DNA of 64,000 nt from assembly GCA_047495785.1 (NCBI GenBank), contig JBLDXI010000003.1:4402001-4466000 (forward strand), in the 5' to 3' direction. This document shows, piece by piece, positions 24,391 to 35,022 of the stretch. The DNA comes from Lepidodermella squamata. Lineage: Eukaryota; Gastrotricha. The position numbers and the translations under genes are program-made. Each line of letters opens with the position of its first letter. Position 1 is the first letter of the stretch. The notes under the pieces are model-generated. The model was not told the origin of the DNA. It searched no databases and worked only from the letters and a program-made list of their open reading frames with translations.

Positions 24391-24550
24391 ATTGCCGTGA
24401 ACCCACCTTAACTTGCTTTGGCCGCACTAACACATCACTTGTTGCTTCACCTGATCTTGGTCTAAATTCAGTCGCACTCTTTCTCAATATAAGTACTTTC
24501 CTTTTGGTTTTTAGGTATTTTATTATTAGTATCGATTTTAACGTTGAGTC
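24391..24550 (+). promoter_or_regulatory. Operon-type intercistronic spacer with trans-splice acceptors
   Basis: 160 nt between the transporter stop and the beta-adaptin ATG. A TTTTTAG acceptor ends at 24514 and a second AG ends at 24530, with a T-rich tract before them. Spacing and composition match nematode operon junctions; trans-splicing is inferred, not seen. Confidence 0.55.
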
Positions 24551-27500
24551 ATGGCGGACTCGAAATATTTTTCAACAACGAAGAAAGGTGAAATTTACGA
24601 GCTGAAGGCCGAGCTCAACAGCGATCGTAAAGACAAGCGCAAAGAGGCTGTGAAGAAGGTCATTGCCAGCATGACTGTCGGCAAGGATGTATCTGCTCTG
24701 TTCCCTGATGTCGTCAACTGCATGCAAACCGACAACCTCGAGCTGAAGAAGCTCGTCTATCTATACTTGATGAATTACGCGAAGAGCCAGCCTGACCTCG
24801 CTATCATGGCTGTTAACACTTTCGTGAAAGATTGCGATGACCCTAATCCTTTGATCCGTGCCTTGGCTGTTCGCACAATGGGTTGCATTCGCGTTGAAAA
24901 AATCACCGAGGTGAGTAGAAAATAACTTTTAAGGAGGATTTTTTATTAATTTATCCATTATTTTTCAGTATTTGTGCGAACCACTGCGGAAGTGCCTGAA
25001 GGACGAAGATCCTTACGTGCGCAAAACTGCGGCCGTTTGCGTTGCCAAGCTTCATGATATCAACCCGCAATTGGTCGAAGACCAGGGTTTCCTTGACTTG
25101 CTTCGCGATTTGCTGTCCGACTCCAATCCTATGGTTGTCGCTAATGCAGTTGCGGCGATTTGTGAAATCGCCGAGGCTAGTCCTTCAGCTGGTCGCATGC
25201 TTGAGCTGAACTCGCAGACCGTCAACAAGTTGCTAACCGCGTTGAACGAATGCACCGAATGGGGTCAGGTCTTCATCCTCGACTCGATTTCAAACTACAC
25301 ACCGAAAGATGATAAAGAGGCTCAGAACATTTGCGAGCGTGTCGCTCCTCGTTTGGCCCATGCTAACGCCGCTGTCGTCCTGTCGGCTGTCAAGGTCATT
25401 ATCAAGTTCTTGGAAATGATTGACCCATCGAGCGATTTCGTTACCGGGCTGACCCGCAAACTCGCCCCGCCGCTCGTCACCTTGCTGTCGGGCGAACCTG
25501 AAATTCAGTACGTTGCCCTGCGCAACATCAACTTGATTGTTCAGAAGCGATCTGACATTCTGAAGAACGAACTCAAGGTTTTCTTTGTCAAGTACAACGA
25601 CCCGATTTACGTCAAGTTGGAGAAGTTGGACATTATGATTCGTCTGACAAATGCCTCCAACATCCAACAAGTTTTGGCCGAGTTGAAAGAATACGCTACT
25701 GAAGTCGATGTCGACTTTGTCCGTCGTGCCGTCCGCGCCATTGGCCGTTGCGCTATTAAGGTGGAGTCAGCGGCTGAGAAGTGCGTCCAAACGCTGCAGG
25801 ATTTGATCCAAACCAAAGTCAATTACGTCGTTCAGGAGGCGATTGTCGTTATTAAGGACATTTTCCGCAAGTACCCGAACCAGTACGAACGTATCATTGG
25901 CACGCTGTGTGAGAACTTGGAGTCGCTGGACGAGCCGGAGGCCAAGGCGTCGATGATCTGGATTTTGGGTGAATACGCCGAGCGTATCGATAACGCTGAC
26001 GAATTGTTGGAAACGTTTTTGACGACCTTCCACGACGAGAACACGCAGGTGCAACTGCAGCTTCTCACTGCGATTGTCAAGCTTTTCTTGAAGAAGCCGG
26101 CCGATACGCAGCAGCTGGTCCAACAGGTTCTGTCCCTGTCAACACAGGACAGCGACAACCCTGACTTGCGCGACCGTGGTTACATTTACTGGCGTCTGCT
26201 CAGCACGGATCCGCAGTTGGCGAAGGAGGTGGTTCTGGCGGAGAAGCCGCTGATTTCAGAGGAGACCGACTTGCTGGAGCCGACCCTCCTTGATGAGCTG
26301 TTGTGCCACATTGCTAGCCTGGCTTCAGTCTACCACAAACCCCCGTCGGCTTTCATTGAAGGCCGCGTGCCTTTGAATCGCCGCACTCTGCCGCCCCGTG
26401 CCCCGGGTAGTGCCCAGTCGCCGACCAACGAGGCCCAGGCGGCGGCCACTGCCCGTCCGGACGCTCGAGCTGCGCCGACCGTCATCCCGGGTGCCGACTC
26501 CGCCGTCGCTGACCTCTTGACCCTCGACCTGGGCGGTTCATCGATGATGCCCCCCGCCAACATCTCCGTCCCGCCGCCCGGCGCCGGCATGTCGTCGGCC
26601 GGCTTCGACCTCCTCTCCGACATCGATAGCCTTATCGGCGGCGGCCCAGCTGGTTCGAGCAACCTCGACTCCACCACGCCCGTCCCAACGAACCCGATGC
26701 AGGCGCCCTTCGGAGCCGCCCCCTCGATGTACTCGAACGCGCCCGGCCCGTTCGGCGGCGCTGCCCCGGTCGCAGCTGCCGGCGGTCTCGGCGACCTCGG
26801 CTCGCTCTTCTCCACCTCGACGGCCACCGCCGGCCAGTTCTACGCCCCGCCGAAAGAGGTCTGGCTACCCGCTACCCGTGCAAAGGGCCTCGAAGTTCGC
26901 GGCACATTCGCCCGTCGCGGCGGTAACATCTACATGGACCTTAGCTTCTCGAACAAAGCCCTTCAGGCCATGTCCGACTTCGCGATTCAGTTCAACAAAA
27001 ACAGCTTCGGCCTATCACCCGCACAGCCTCTCAAAGTTGCCTCGCCGCTGGTTCCGAACCAGAACGCCGACGCGCAGCTGCCGTTGGCGACTGGCGGGCC
27101 TGTCCAAAAGATGGACCCGTTGAACAATTTGCAGGTCGCCGTTAAGAACAACGTCGACGTCTTCTATTTCGCGAGTGCCATCCCGTACCACGTGTATTTC
27201 TGCGAAGACGGTCAGATGGATAAGCACATGTTCATCGAGACGTGGAAGCAGATTCCGGGCCAAAACGAGGCCAATTTCACGTTGACCGCCCACTCGTCGC
27301 TGGCATCGGGCGGCTCCGACGCCATCGAAACTCGCCTGCGGGCTAACAACGTGTTCACGATCAACAAGCGATCGGTTGACGGGCAGGAGATGCTGTACCA
27401 GTCGATCAAGTTCGTCAACGGTATCTGGGTTCTAGCCGAGCTCAAGTTCTCGCCTGGCAACGCAACTGTCACGCTCAGCCTGAAGTCGAGCCAGCCCGTC

Positions 27501-27551
27501 GTGTACCCTGGCGTTAAATCGGCCTACGAGATGCTTCTAGCCGCTGCCTGA
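24551..27551 (+). CDS. apb-1: AP-1/AP-2 beta-adaptin (shared large subunit)
   Basis: Large subunit of clathrin adaptor complexes at the trans-Golgi, endosomes and plasma membrane. Exons are 24551-24910 and 24969-27551, phase 0, giving 980 aa (human AP1B1 and AP2B1 about 940). The N-terminal 600 residues form the HEAT-like trunk, opening with [19 protein letters not shown] and [16 protein letters not shown] Pro/Ala/Gly-rich hinge follows, with a clathrin-box LLTLD, then the two-part ear domain from about residue 700 to the end. Nematodes have one beta chain used by both AP-1 and AP-2, hence the symbol; which complex it serves cannot be told from sequence. It is probably downstream in an operon with SLC23 paralogue 2. 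GC content rises in the hinge. Confidence 0.96.
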
Positions 27552-28033
27552 AAAACCCGCTTTTACTCGCATAAATAGTGCTATTGATCGAAAAACGAAC
27601 AGCTATATTATTGCTATTCTTTCTTTATTTAACAACTTCTTGTAGTCGTGTGGCTTTTGCTCGCGCGGTGTTAACAAAAATTTTTAAGGTGGCATTCCCG
27701 ATTGCACGCACATTTTAAATGTTCCGACTTATTGTGATGATAAAACGACCCTGATGAGTCTTGTCTTAAAAAAGGTGGTATTCCAGCTAATGATTATTAT
27801 TAGTCTGACTAATGAAATTGTCAAATTTTTCGTCGTGTTGTGAACACGCCCGTGGTAAAATGATGTCTCTGTGTGCAATAGTCTGCGATCCGTGTCTTAT
27901 ATCATATTATTGTATATCATTGCTATTCTAATTTGATCACCTTGTGTAATAGACTATTTGGAAGTATAAAATTATTGCTAATTCAATGGCTGATTTTTTT
28001 CATTTTTAGTTTTTTGTTAAACGAAAAGTGGCC
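27552..28033. other. Spacer between beta-adaptin and coupling factor 6
   Basis: AT-rich 3' flank with several short T runs. A candidate trans-splice acceptor ends at 28009, 24 nt before the next ATG. No gene was seen. Confidence 0.5.
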
Positions 28034-28504
28034 ATGAACGTGACCAGGTTCGTGTCGCTGGCCCAGAAGAGCGGCCTGTTGGTTGCTGCCCGCCGCAATC
28101 TCGCCGCCGCGGCCCCCGCTAAGGGTAACGACCCTATCCAACAGCTTTTCGTTCAAAAACTTCGCGACTACACTCAGAAGAAGAAGTATACATTCCATTG
28201 TTTCATTTGAATCCATCTTAAAATATCTTGTTCTTGTATTTCAAGGGCTTCCGGTGGTCAGTTGGTCGAGCCGAGCCCTGCTTTCCAGCAGCAGCTGGTC
28301 GAAGACCTCGACCGCGTCGACCGCGTGTTCGCCGTCAAGGGCAAGCCTGAAGAATTCACCAAGTTCCCGACCCTCGCCTTCAAGGACGATAAGTTGCCGC
28401 CACTCAGCGTCGAATATAAGGAGGACTTGACGTTCGAGGTGCCTATCCCGGTTGTCACGGTCAAGAGCGACCCCGACAAGGCCACCTTCGAGCATCTGAT
28501 GTAA
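28034..28504 (+). CDS. ATP synthase coupling factor 6, mitochondrial
   Basis: Peripheral-stalk subunit F6 of mitochondrial F1Fo-ATP synthase. Exons are 28034-28185 and 28246-28504, joined within a Lys codon, giving 136 aa. The first 30 residues are basic, Ala-rich and lack acids, fitting a mitochondrial presequence. The body reads NDPIQQLFVQKLRDY, then KASGGQLVEPSPAFQQQL and a conserved KFPTLAFKDD segment, typical of animal F6. I start at the ATG rather than at an in-frame GTG six bases earlier. The 60 nt intron has a normal GT..AG. The C-terminus, about 40 residues after the core, is longer than in vertebrates and unassigned. Confidence 0.9.
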
Positions 28505-28980
28505 TTAATTAGCCCGGCCAACCTTTATCGATCGACCACCTTAATATTGCAGATGATAAAAACAAAACTGGCATTATTCTCTGTCTGTGAAATTCAACTG
28601 CCACAGGGGATGATGATGAAGATGACTATTTAGAAGCCCTGTTTAGTGAATGAAAGAATGAATGTCCCGAAATTTGCTGAAACGATCCCGTATTTGAGCC
28701 CTCTCTTAGTCGCGCGACTCATCTTCATTTGTTCCACTGGTGATTTATCAAAAATAAAATAATAAAATGAGACGCTAATAGATTATCAATTGGTTATTGT
28801 TGTTTCGAGCACAAGCGGCGCCATATTAAAAAATGAAATAAAAAATGGCTTGTGAAATCCACGCATTCATTATGCACCCGAGAGTAACCAGCGTAATCAA
28901 TTCATGCGAGACGAGTTGGGAGTGATATATTATTTGCACCACCGTCAGTGCAGACATAGAACCTGAAAATTGCGCCAGTA
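28505..28980. other. Spacer before SLC23 paralogue 3
   Basis: AT-rich, with an AATAAA-like cluster near 28755-28768. No convincing trans-splice acceptor lies close to the next ATG, so this gene may use its own promoter here. No other feature was seen. Confidence 0.45.
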
Positions 28981-31046
28981 ATGACGAGTGAATCGCCGAG
29001 AGCGATTAATCTTGTGTATTCGATCAATTCGACACCTCCAGTTTACCTATGCATTTTGCTAGGCATTCAGCAGTTCTTGACGACGGTGGTGTCAAGTATC
29101 GCAACGCCTGCCATTTTGGCTGATTCGATTTGTATGGGTTGGGATGTGCAGGGTCGGTCTGAACTCATGGGTTCTTTGATGGTAGTCAACGGGGTTTCGA
29201 CGCTCATTCAAACATATTTCGGAGTGCGATTACCGATTATTCAGGGTCCATCTGCTGCGTTTCTCGCGCCGATTTTCGCATTACAAAGCATCGAAGCATT
29301 CAAATGCCCCGCCGAAGGTTCGTACGAGGTCGGTAGCGATGAACACAGGGCTATATGGATGTCACGGTTGACCGTAGTTCAAGGTATAAGTGTTGGAGAT
29401 TCACTTTCTATCACAAGGTTTCACCTGAATTATGTTATAGGCGCTGTGCTTTTATCCGCTTGTCTTGAAACATTCATCGGGTTAACTGGCCTTGTCGGCG
29501 TGTTTTTCAAATACGTCGGACCGCTGACCATTGCGCCAACAACAGCTTTGATCGGTTTCTGTCTTATCGAAGATGGCATCGAGCATTATGCATCAAAACA
29601 CTTCCCGATCGCCTTCCTTACAATTTTCTTTGTTGTACTTTTTGCGTTGTTCCTCGCCGGGGTTGAAGTTCCCCTGCCAGCGTTCCGAATCAACGCTTGT
29701 CCATTCTCATTCAATGTACAAATGACTAAACAGCCGATTTTCACGCTATTCCCTGTTTTGGCTGCTATCCTAGTGTCTTGGGCATTTTGTGCAATTTTAA
29801 CGGCGGCTGGTGCCTTCCCCGATTCACCAACCAGCGGATATGGTTACGCGGCCAGAACTGATATACGACTGTCTCAAGTCGCAGCTACCCCTTGGTTTCG
29901 TATTCCCTATCCTGGACAGTGGGGAGTGCCTCAATTCTTCCTGGCAACAATTTTAGGAATGTTTGCCGGTACATTCGCGTCTATTGTCGAATCTATAGGT
30001 GATTGGTTCCTTTATTCCCCTCTCTTCTTCCAATATAATCTTCCGATCTTTTGCCAGGTGACTATTGTGCGTGTGCCAGGCTTTGCAGTGTGCCACGGCC
30101 GCCTCCACACGCTATAAACCGCGGAATAGCCGCCGAAGGCTTGGGGTGTATTCTGTCTGGAATAATCGGCTCTGGGCCAGGAGTTACATCCTACTCGGAT
30201 AGCATCGGGGCCATAGGCATCACTCGAGTTGCCTCGCGACATGTCGTTTTCGTAACAAGCATCCTCCTTATTTTGTTTGGTTGCTTCACAAAGCTCACTG
30301 CAGTTTTTGTCTCTATCCCTGATCCTGTGATCGGAGGAATTTTTGTGCCAACGTTCGGTATGGTAGCTGCGGTCGGATTTTCGAATCTTCAATTTGTTGA
30401 CCTCAATTCAACACGAAATTTACTAATTTTTGGATTGTCCATGTTTCTCGGCCTTGCTACCCCGCTTTGGGTCAGGCAAAATGCACAGCAGATTAAAACT
30501 GGTTCAGAAATAGCTGATCAAGTTCTGGTGGTTCTGCTGTCGACTGGGATGCTTGTCGGAGGAACAATCGGCTTCGTTTTGGACAACACCGTACCTGGTG
30601 CGACGAAAAAGCAACGCGGCTTGGATGCTATAGAAAATGCATTGGAACCTAGCGATGACTCAAATGTTAACCAGAACCAGCCAATTAGTCATGATTGCTA
30701 TGACCTGCCGTTTATCGGGACATGGATTGCAACTAAACCCTGGCTGCGTTACGTTCCTTTCTCGCCAACTTTCTCGCCAGCAAACTTATCTCATCTAAAC
30801 CCTGTCCACATTATTCAGGCTGTTAAGCGTCAATCTGAGGTTATCGCATTTTCATCAACCGGAAATGTTGAGCCGATCGAATCGAATGATCCTCATCCTT
30901 TGGCAGAAGACAGCTCAAGAAATAAGGCAGTTTTCAGTGAGGTTAAAAGCATGGTTGGCGTGAAGGCGAATGAGATCGAAATAGCCGAAGATGAAACACA
31001 CAAGAAGAGACCTTTGTTTTTTCATCGTCGAGCATTTTTCTCTTGA
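28981..31046 (+). CDS. SLC23/NAT transporter, paralogue 3, with divergent signature
   Basis: Same family as the two upstream paralogues but split by two introns: exons 28981-29383, 29441-29998 and 30058-31046, 649 aa. Both introns are phase 1 and were confirmed by restoring VVQGAVLLS and SIGDYCACARLCS. Membrane-domain landmarks are kept (GIQQFLT, GVRLPIIQGPSA, GPLTIAPT, IPYPGQWG). The NAT signature reads DSIGAIGITR: the first two positions, which line the substrate site in this family, are Asp-Ser instead of Glu-Asn. This predicts altered substrate or loss of transport. The C-terminal tail is hydrophilic and ends in a basic stretch. Intron presence in only this copy suggests the other two lost introns or arose by retroduplication. 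Confidence 0.92.
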
Positions 31047-31285
31047 GGGTGACGCACTAGACGCTTTTATTATATAGTAAAAAATCATGAATGATGATCG
31101 CGCTACTATTTTTTTCTGCTTGAGATATCATAAACCACGCATTTCGACGGGAAATGAACGAGTTTTTGCAGGAAGGCACGAGTCGTTCGACGATTATTTG
31201 AGTTATATTTTTTGCACTTGCTTTTCATCAAATTGGTGGCGTTGATTTTTCGTTCAGCTTGAATAGCATCTCCATTATTATCTAT

Positions 31286-31913
31286 ATGCATTCAAAGCCG
31301 TTTGTATTTGCAATTGCCTTGTTGGCATTTTGCGTCGGCGTGTCAACGGCTATTCAATGTTATGCTTGTACCAGTGCTTCGTCCAACTACGATGTGTTCA
31401 ATAAAGTCGGTAACGCGACAGTCGATATCGACGGCGGTTACACGTACGTCGACGGCAACAACCCGAATACAACACAGACTGTCAAATGGAACAAATTCTT
31501 CCAGGTATTTATGGCCGCTCAGCTTTTTATCTGGTTTCAAAACTTGGCGTTGTTTCTCTTTTTAGGGAGGTAATTGCGCGAATCTGAAAAAACCGGAGGA
31601 ATTGCAGATAATTAACTGCACGTATGGTTGCTTGAAGACCTACGTCTTTCTGGAGACAGCGAAGGCGTATAAAATCCATCGCTATTACCGCCAATGTGCT
31701 CACCCGCTTGAAAAAGGCGACGAGGGCAAGTACCAATTCAATGAAAAGCAAGCTATCAAGCGAGCGGGCGAAACTCCCGGAATTCACGCCTATTACTCGT
31801 ATTGCAACACAGGACCAATCAACGGCAAACCATGCAACTCGGCTGTCAAGGCTGGTTCATCGTCAGCTATCATGGCCTCCTTGCTATTTGCGATTGCGCG
31901 GCTTCTTTGCTGA
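31286..31913 (+). CDS. Ly6/uPAR-like GPI-anchored protein 1
   Basis: Small secreted three-finger-type protein. Exons are 31286-31504 and 31566-31913, 188 aa. A signal peptide (residues 1-22) is followed by IQCYACTS, a Cys pair typical of Ly6 starts. Later come GGNC, NCTYGCLK, YRQCAH and GKPCNSA, so at least ten cysteines lie in the mature part. A hydrophobic C-terminal tail after a Gly/Ser cluster predicts GPI anchoring. It resembles nematode ODR-2/HOT-type proteins in general layout, but I cannot assign an orthologue. The ATG is 28 nt after a candidate trans-splice acceptor (31257). First of three tandem copies sharing an intron at the same point before G-x-[ND]-C. Confidence 0.82.
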
Positions 31914-33027
31914 CTGGCCGAGGAAAAATCGATCGCTTATCGCCGCTCAAATGATTTGTTGATTTTCGTCTCTAGTTGCGTTGATGTCTTACTGCTCAAA
32001 TTGAATAGAAAAATTAGAAGAGTGAAGTGTTACAATAAATTGCTTTCAAATGCATTCGGATGCTGATTAATATAAATCTGGATTTCAAATAAAACAATTT
32101 GACGCGGGGTTTTACAATTTTTATTTTACAACCAGAGCCCGAAACCGATAGCATAATTTTGTATAATTTTGAGTCTAATGCTTGACACTTATGATTTTCC
32201 GATATGTTTTTGTAATTTCCGGCAGGTAAACAAATCCGGTGTTTATAGAAAAATTCGCAGAATTTCCTCAGTGCTCTTGTATTTTTCAACGCGGCGACAT
32301 AAAAGCCCGCACGTTATGTGAGGTAGCATGGTCAAAATCGATCACGCAATGCTGTCTGGAGACCAAAGCTAAAGCTTGCATACTAATTAGGCATAGCCCA
32401 AGTTGATCAGCCAAAAAATCGGATTTATACAGCACTCTGGTGGCACCAACTGCTGGGATCCACATTTTGTTCAGTTCGGAAGTGCACCATAAATCAATGG
32501 AACCGTTTTTTGCATGGCCAATCTTGCTCCATTTAGGCGGCGCTTGTTTGCCGTTCTCATGCGGTCAACTCGCAATAAATAACAAAAAGCGAGTGGCACC
32601 AACGCACCAGGGGAACAATAAACCAGCCAGACATTTTTTATTCCCCGATGCTACGGTTTTGCGGGAAGAATTAACTGTCATTTTTCCCCCAACAAATTTA
32701 ATTCTCTATATTATTATAGGTTGATTGGTCAAGTTCCGAGTCGCCCTAAATTTTTAAATATATCATCTCAATATAATAAAATCATGATGATATTCAGAAG
32801 AGGTTTATTTGCCCGAAAATCCAATAAACTTATTATTTTAGCACGCAGAGTTATAGAGAAAATAATCTCAAGTGGTGTCTGCGTGTGCGCGAGTAATTGC
32901 ATCCAGTTCTTCTTCCATGAATATAAGGCATTCATAGTTTCGTACGCGTATACACGTTTGGATGCATCTTTACACATCAGTCATTGATTTAGTTTTCTAG
33001 TTTCAACCTAGTTAACTAGAGAACGAT
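31914..33027. other. Spacer between Ly6-like genes 1 and 2
   Basis: AT-rich, without recognisable coding or RNA genes. The 94-codon frame at 32440 has no domain and no splice support. Confidence 0.45.
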
Positions 33028-33653
33028 ATGAAACTTGGCAATTTCGATTTGTTGCTTGGTTTTGCCGTCGTCATTCTATCAGCGCTTGATTCCTGCAAAG
33101 CCGTGATTTGCTTTGCTTGCGTTGGGGAATTACCCGAAGAATCTGAGCCAAGAGAATATAAATATTTAAAGCCGGATGGCACCATTGGAACCGTCAGTTT
33201 GGAAGACATGTACCAAGTAAGTCCTATTTGTTTTTACTAATTTCTAAAGTGATTTATATGCTGATATAGGGTAGAGATTGCGAGGAAGGTAACACTACCT
33301 CGATGGCTATCGTCGATTGCTATTACGGCTGCTCAAAGTCCCAAGTCATCTACGTCGGCGAAACTGTAAGGCGGACATTTCGCATGTGCGCTGATTTAGA
33401 GATAATTCGTTCTAATCGGGGAAACTTCATGGAGGTATATCACCAAGTATCTAAAAGTCTCACTTCCTAACACACATATTTTTCGAAGGTTTTCCATCAA
33501 AAGCAAGGCTTCACCCACACAGAGGACTATTATCAAGGCAAATTCTTTTTCTGCAACGATTCAGCGAATGATTTACCGTGTAACTCGGCGAACTCGATGT
33601 CTTCAACTCTAACCTGGTGGTCAATAGCATCTTTATTTTTTTCTCTGGTATGA
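33028..33653 (+). CDS. Ly6/uPAR-like GPI-anchored protein 2
   Basis: Exons are 33028-33216, 33270-33434 and 33489-33653, all phase 0, 172 aa. A signal peptide (about 1-24) is followed by VICFACVG, then GRDC, DCYYGCSK, RTFRMC, FFFCNDS and LPCNSA. This is the same cysteine order as the neighbours. A hydrophobic C-terminus (WWSIASLFFSLV) suggests GPI anchoring. It is more divergent than copies 1 and 3 and has one extra intron after NFMEV-type sequence at 33434. The protein is probably at the cell surface or secreted; the partner is unknown. Confidence 0.75.
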
Positions 33654-34422
33654 ATATTCGAAATGTTAATACCTGCTGATAGTTTTCTCCATTTTCTATA
33701 GTAGTCGAAGTTTAATGACGTAGCCCACTCACATGTTCTAAATTTTTCTCGAAACATCTGGGTCGTAATTTAAGTAGATCTTGGAATCAAACCTTTACCT
33801 CATACCTGTGGAACCACTCGATTTGGTGCTCAAGAGGGCTTTAATGTTGCAAGAGGATGTTAGACAGCTATCACATGGAAAATTTGCCGCGTTGATACTC
33901 CTTGAGGACGTATCACTTATAGTCTAAAAATCACTTGTTAACTAAAATTCGTTGTTCTACGTCGCACATATTTTTCTTACAATTTTCTCGTTACTTAAGC
34001 GCATTGCGAGAACGCCGAAATAAAACTGAATTTCAATATTGATCAGTGTTTTTAATGGTATCAGGTTTTGAAATCCACATTTTTGCCCTACACGCCTTTG
34101 CATTAGCAAATAATGGTATAATATTTTATTATGCTATGTGCCGGCAGATATGCACCATGTTGGCATGGGCGGCTGATAAGGCTACGCTGAAAGTGTTTAG
34201 GTGAGTTGATACTTATGATCGTTATCATGCGAGTAAAAGAACAATGATGGAAATGCGACGTGTGGTCACTATACCATGCAGACGGGAGATAAACCAAATT
34301 ATTGCGGAAAAGGCACTAAATATCATCGACATTTTCAATCAGAACTGTTCCAGTATAATTCAATTGGACTTCATTTTTGGAACGCTCAATTCGTTTTTCA
34401 ATTCCTTAGAAATCATTTATAA
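33654..34422. other. Spacer between Ly6-like genes 2 and 3
   Basis: AT-rich, no gene recognised. A pyrimidine-rich AG ending at 34410 is a candidate trans-splice site for the next gene. Confidence 0.45.
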
Positions 34423-35022
34423 ATGCTGACCAGCATGCATTTGTTCATTTTGATTATTTCAGCCAGCCTGGTACCGTTTTCTGAAGCCATTAGCTGCTAT
34501 GCCTGCACCTCAGCCCCCGCTGAAGATTTGATCAAGCCTGATGGTACTACGTATGAAGGCGGATATCGCTACTTGGATGCCAATAACAAAACCGCATACG
34601 TAGAGTATTCTGAATTTTACAAAGTTTCTAATTCGAGTCATTTTTATGAATATTCAATAAAAATACTGTTTTCACAGGGTAATGATTGCTTCACTGCTGA
34701 TGGCGATGGTTTGAAAACAGTTCAAGTCATCGAGTGCAGCTATGGCTGTCTGAAAGCCGAAGTTGTCCTTTCGAAGAGGAAACAGGACCGCGTATTTAGG
34801 CAATGCGCCCATCCGGCTGAATCTAAGGAGGAACAGCGACGGTACCAGTTTGGAAGCTCGATTAAGCGAACTGGTGCTACTGATGGCACCATCATTTACT
34901 ACCACTACTGCCAAGATTCCACTGAGGAGAAGCCGTGCAACACAGCTACTTTGGCGCAAGCTACCTCGATTGCCATCCTCGCAACATCTGTATTACTAAG
35001 TGTCCTGAAGCCGTATTTTTAG
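34423..35022 (+). CDS. Ly6/uPAR-like GPI-anchored protein 3
   Basis: Exons are 34423-34623 and 34678-35022, 181 aa. The N-terminal hydrophobic signal ends near SEA, followed by ISCYACTS, then GNDCF, ECSYGCLK, FRQCAHP, HYCQDS and KPCNTA. It is clearly the closest relative of copy 1. The C-terminus is hydrophobic after a Thr/Ala-rich stretch, fitting a GPI signal. The intron donor is GTTTCT, weaker than its neighbours, but the frame and conserved position support it. An in-frame ATG four codons downstream is an alternative start. Confidence 0.82.
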   Translation: MLTSMHLFILIISASLVPFSEAISCYACTSAPAEDLIKPDGTTYEGGYRYLDANNKTAYVEYSEFYKVSNSSHFYEYSIKILFSQGNDCFTADGDGLKTVQVIECSYGCLKAEVVLSKRKQDRVFRQCAHPAESKEEQRRYQFGSSIKRTGATDGTIIYYHYCQDSTEEKPCNTATLAQATSIAILATSVLLSVLKPYF

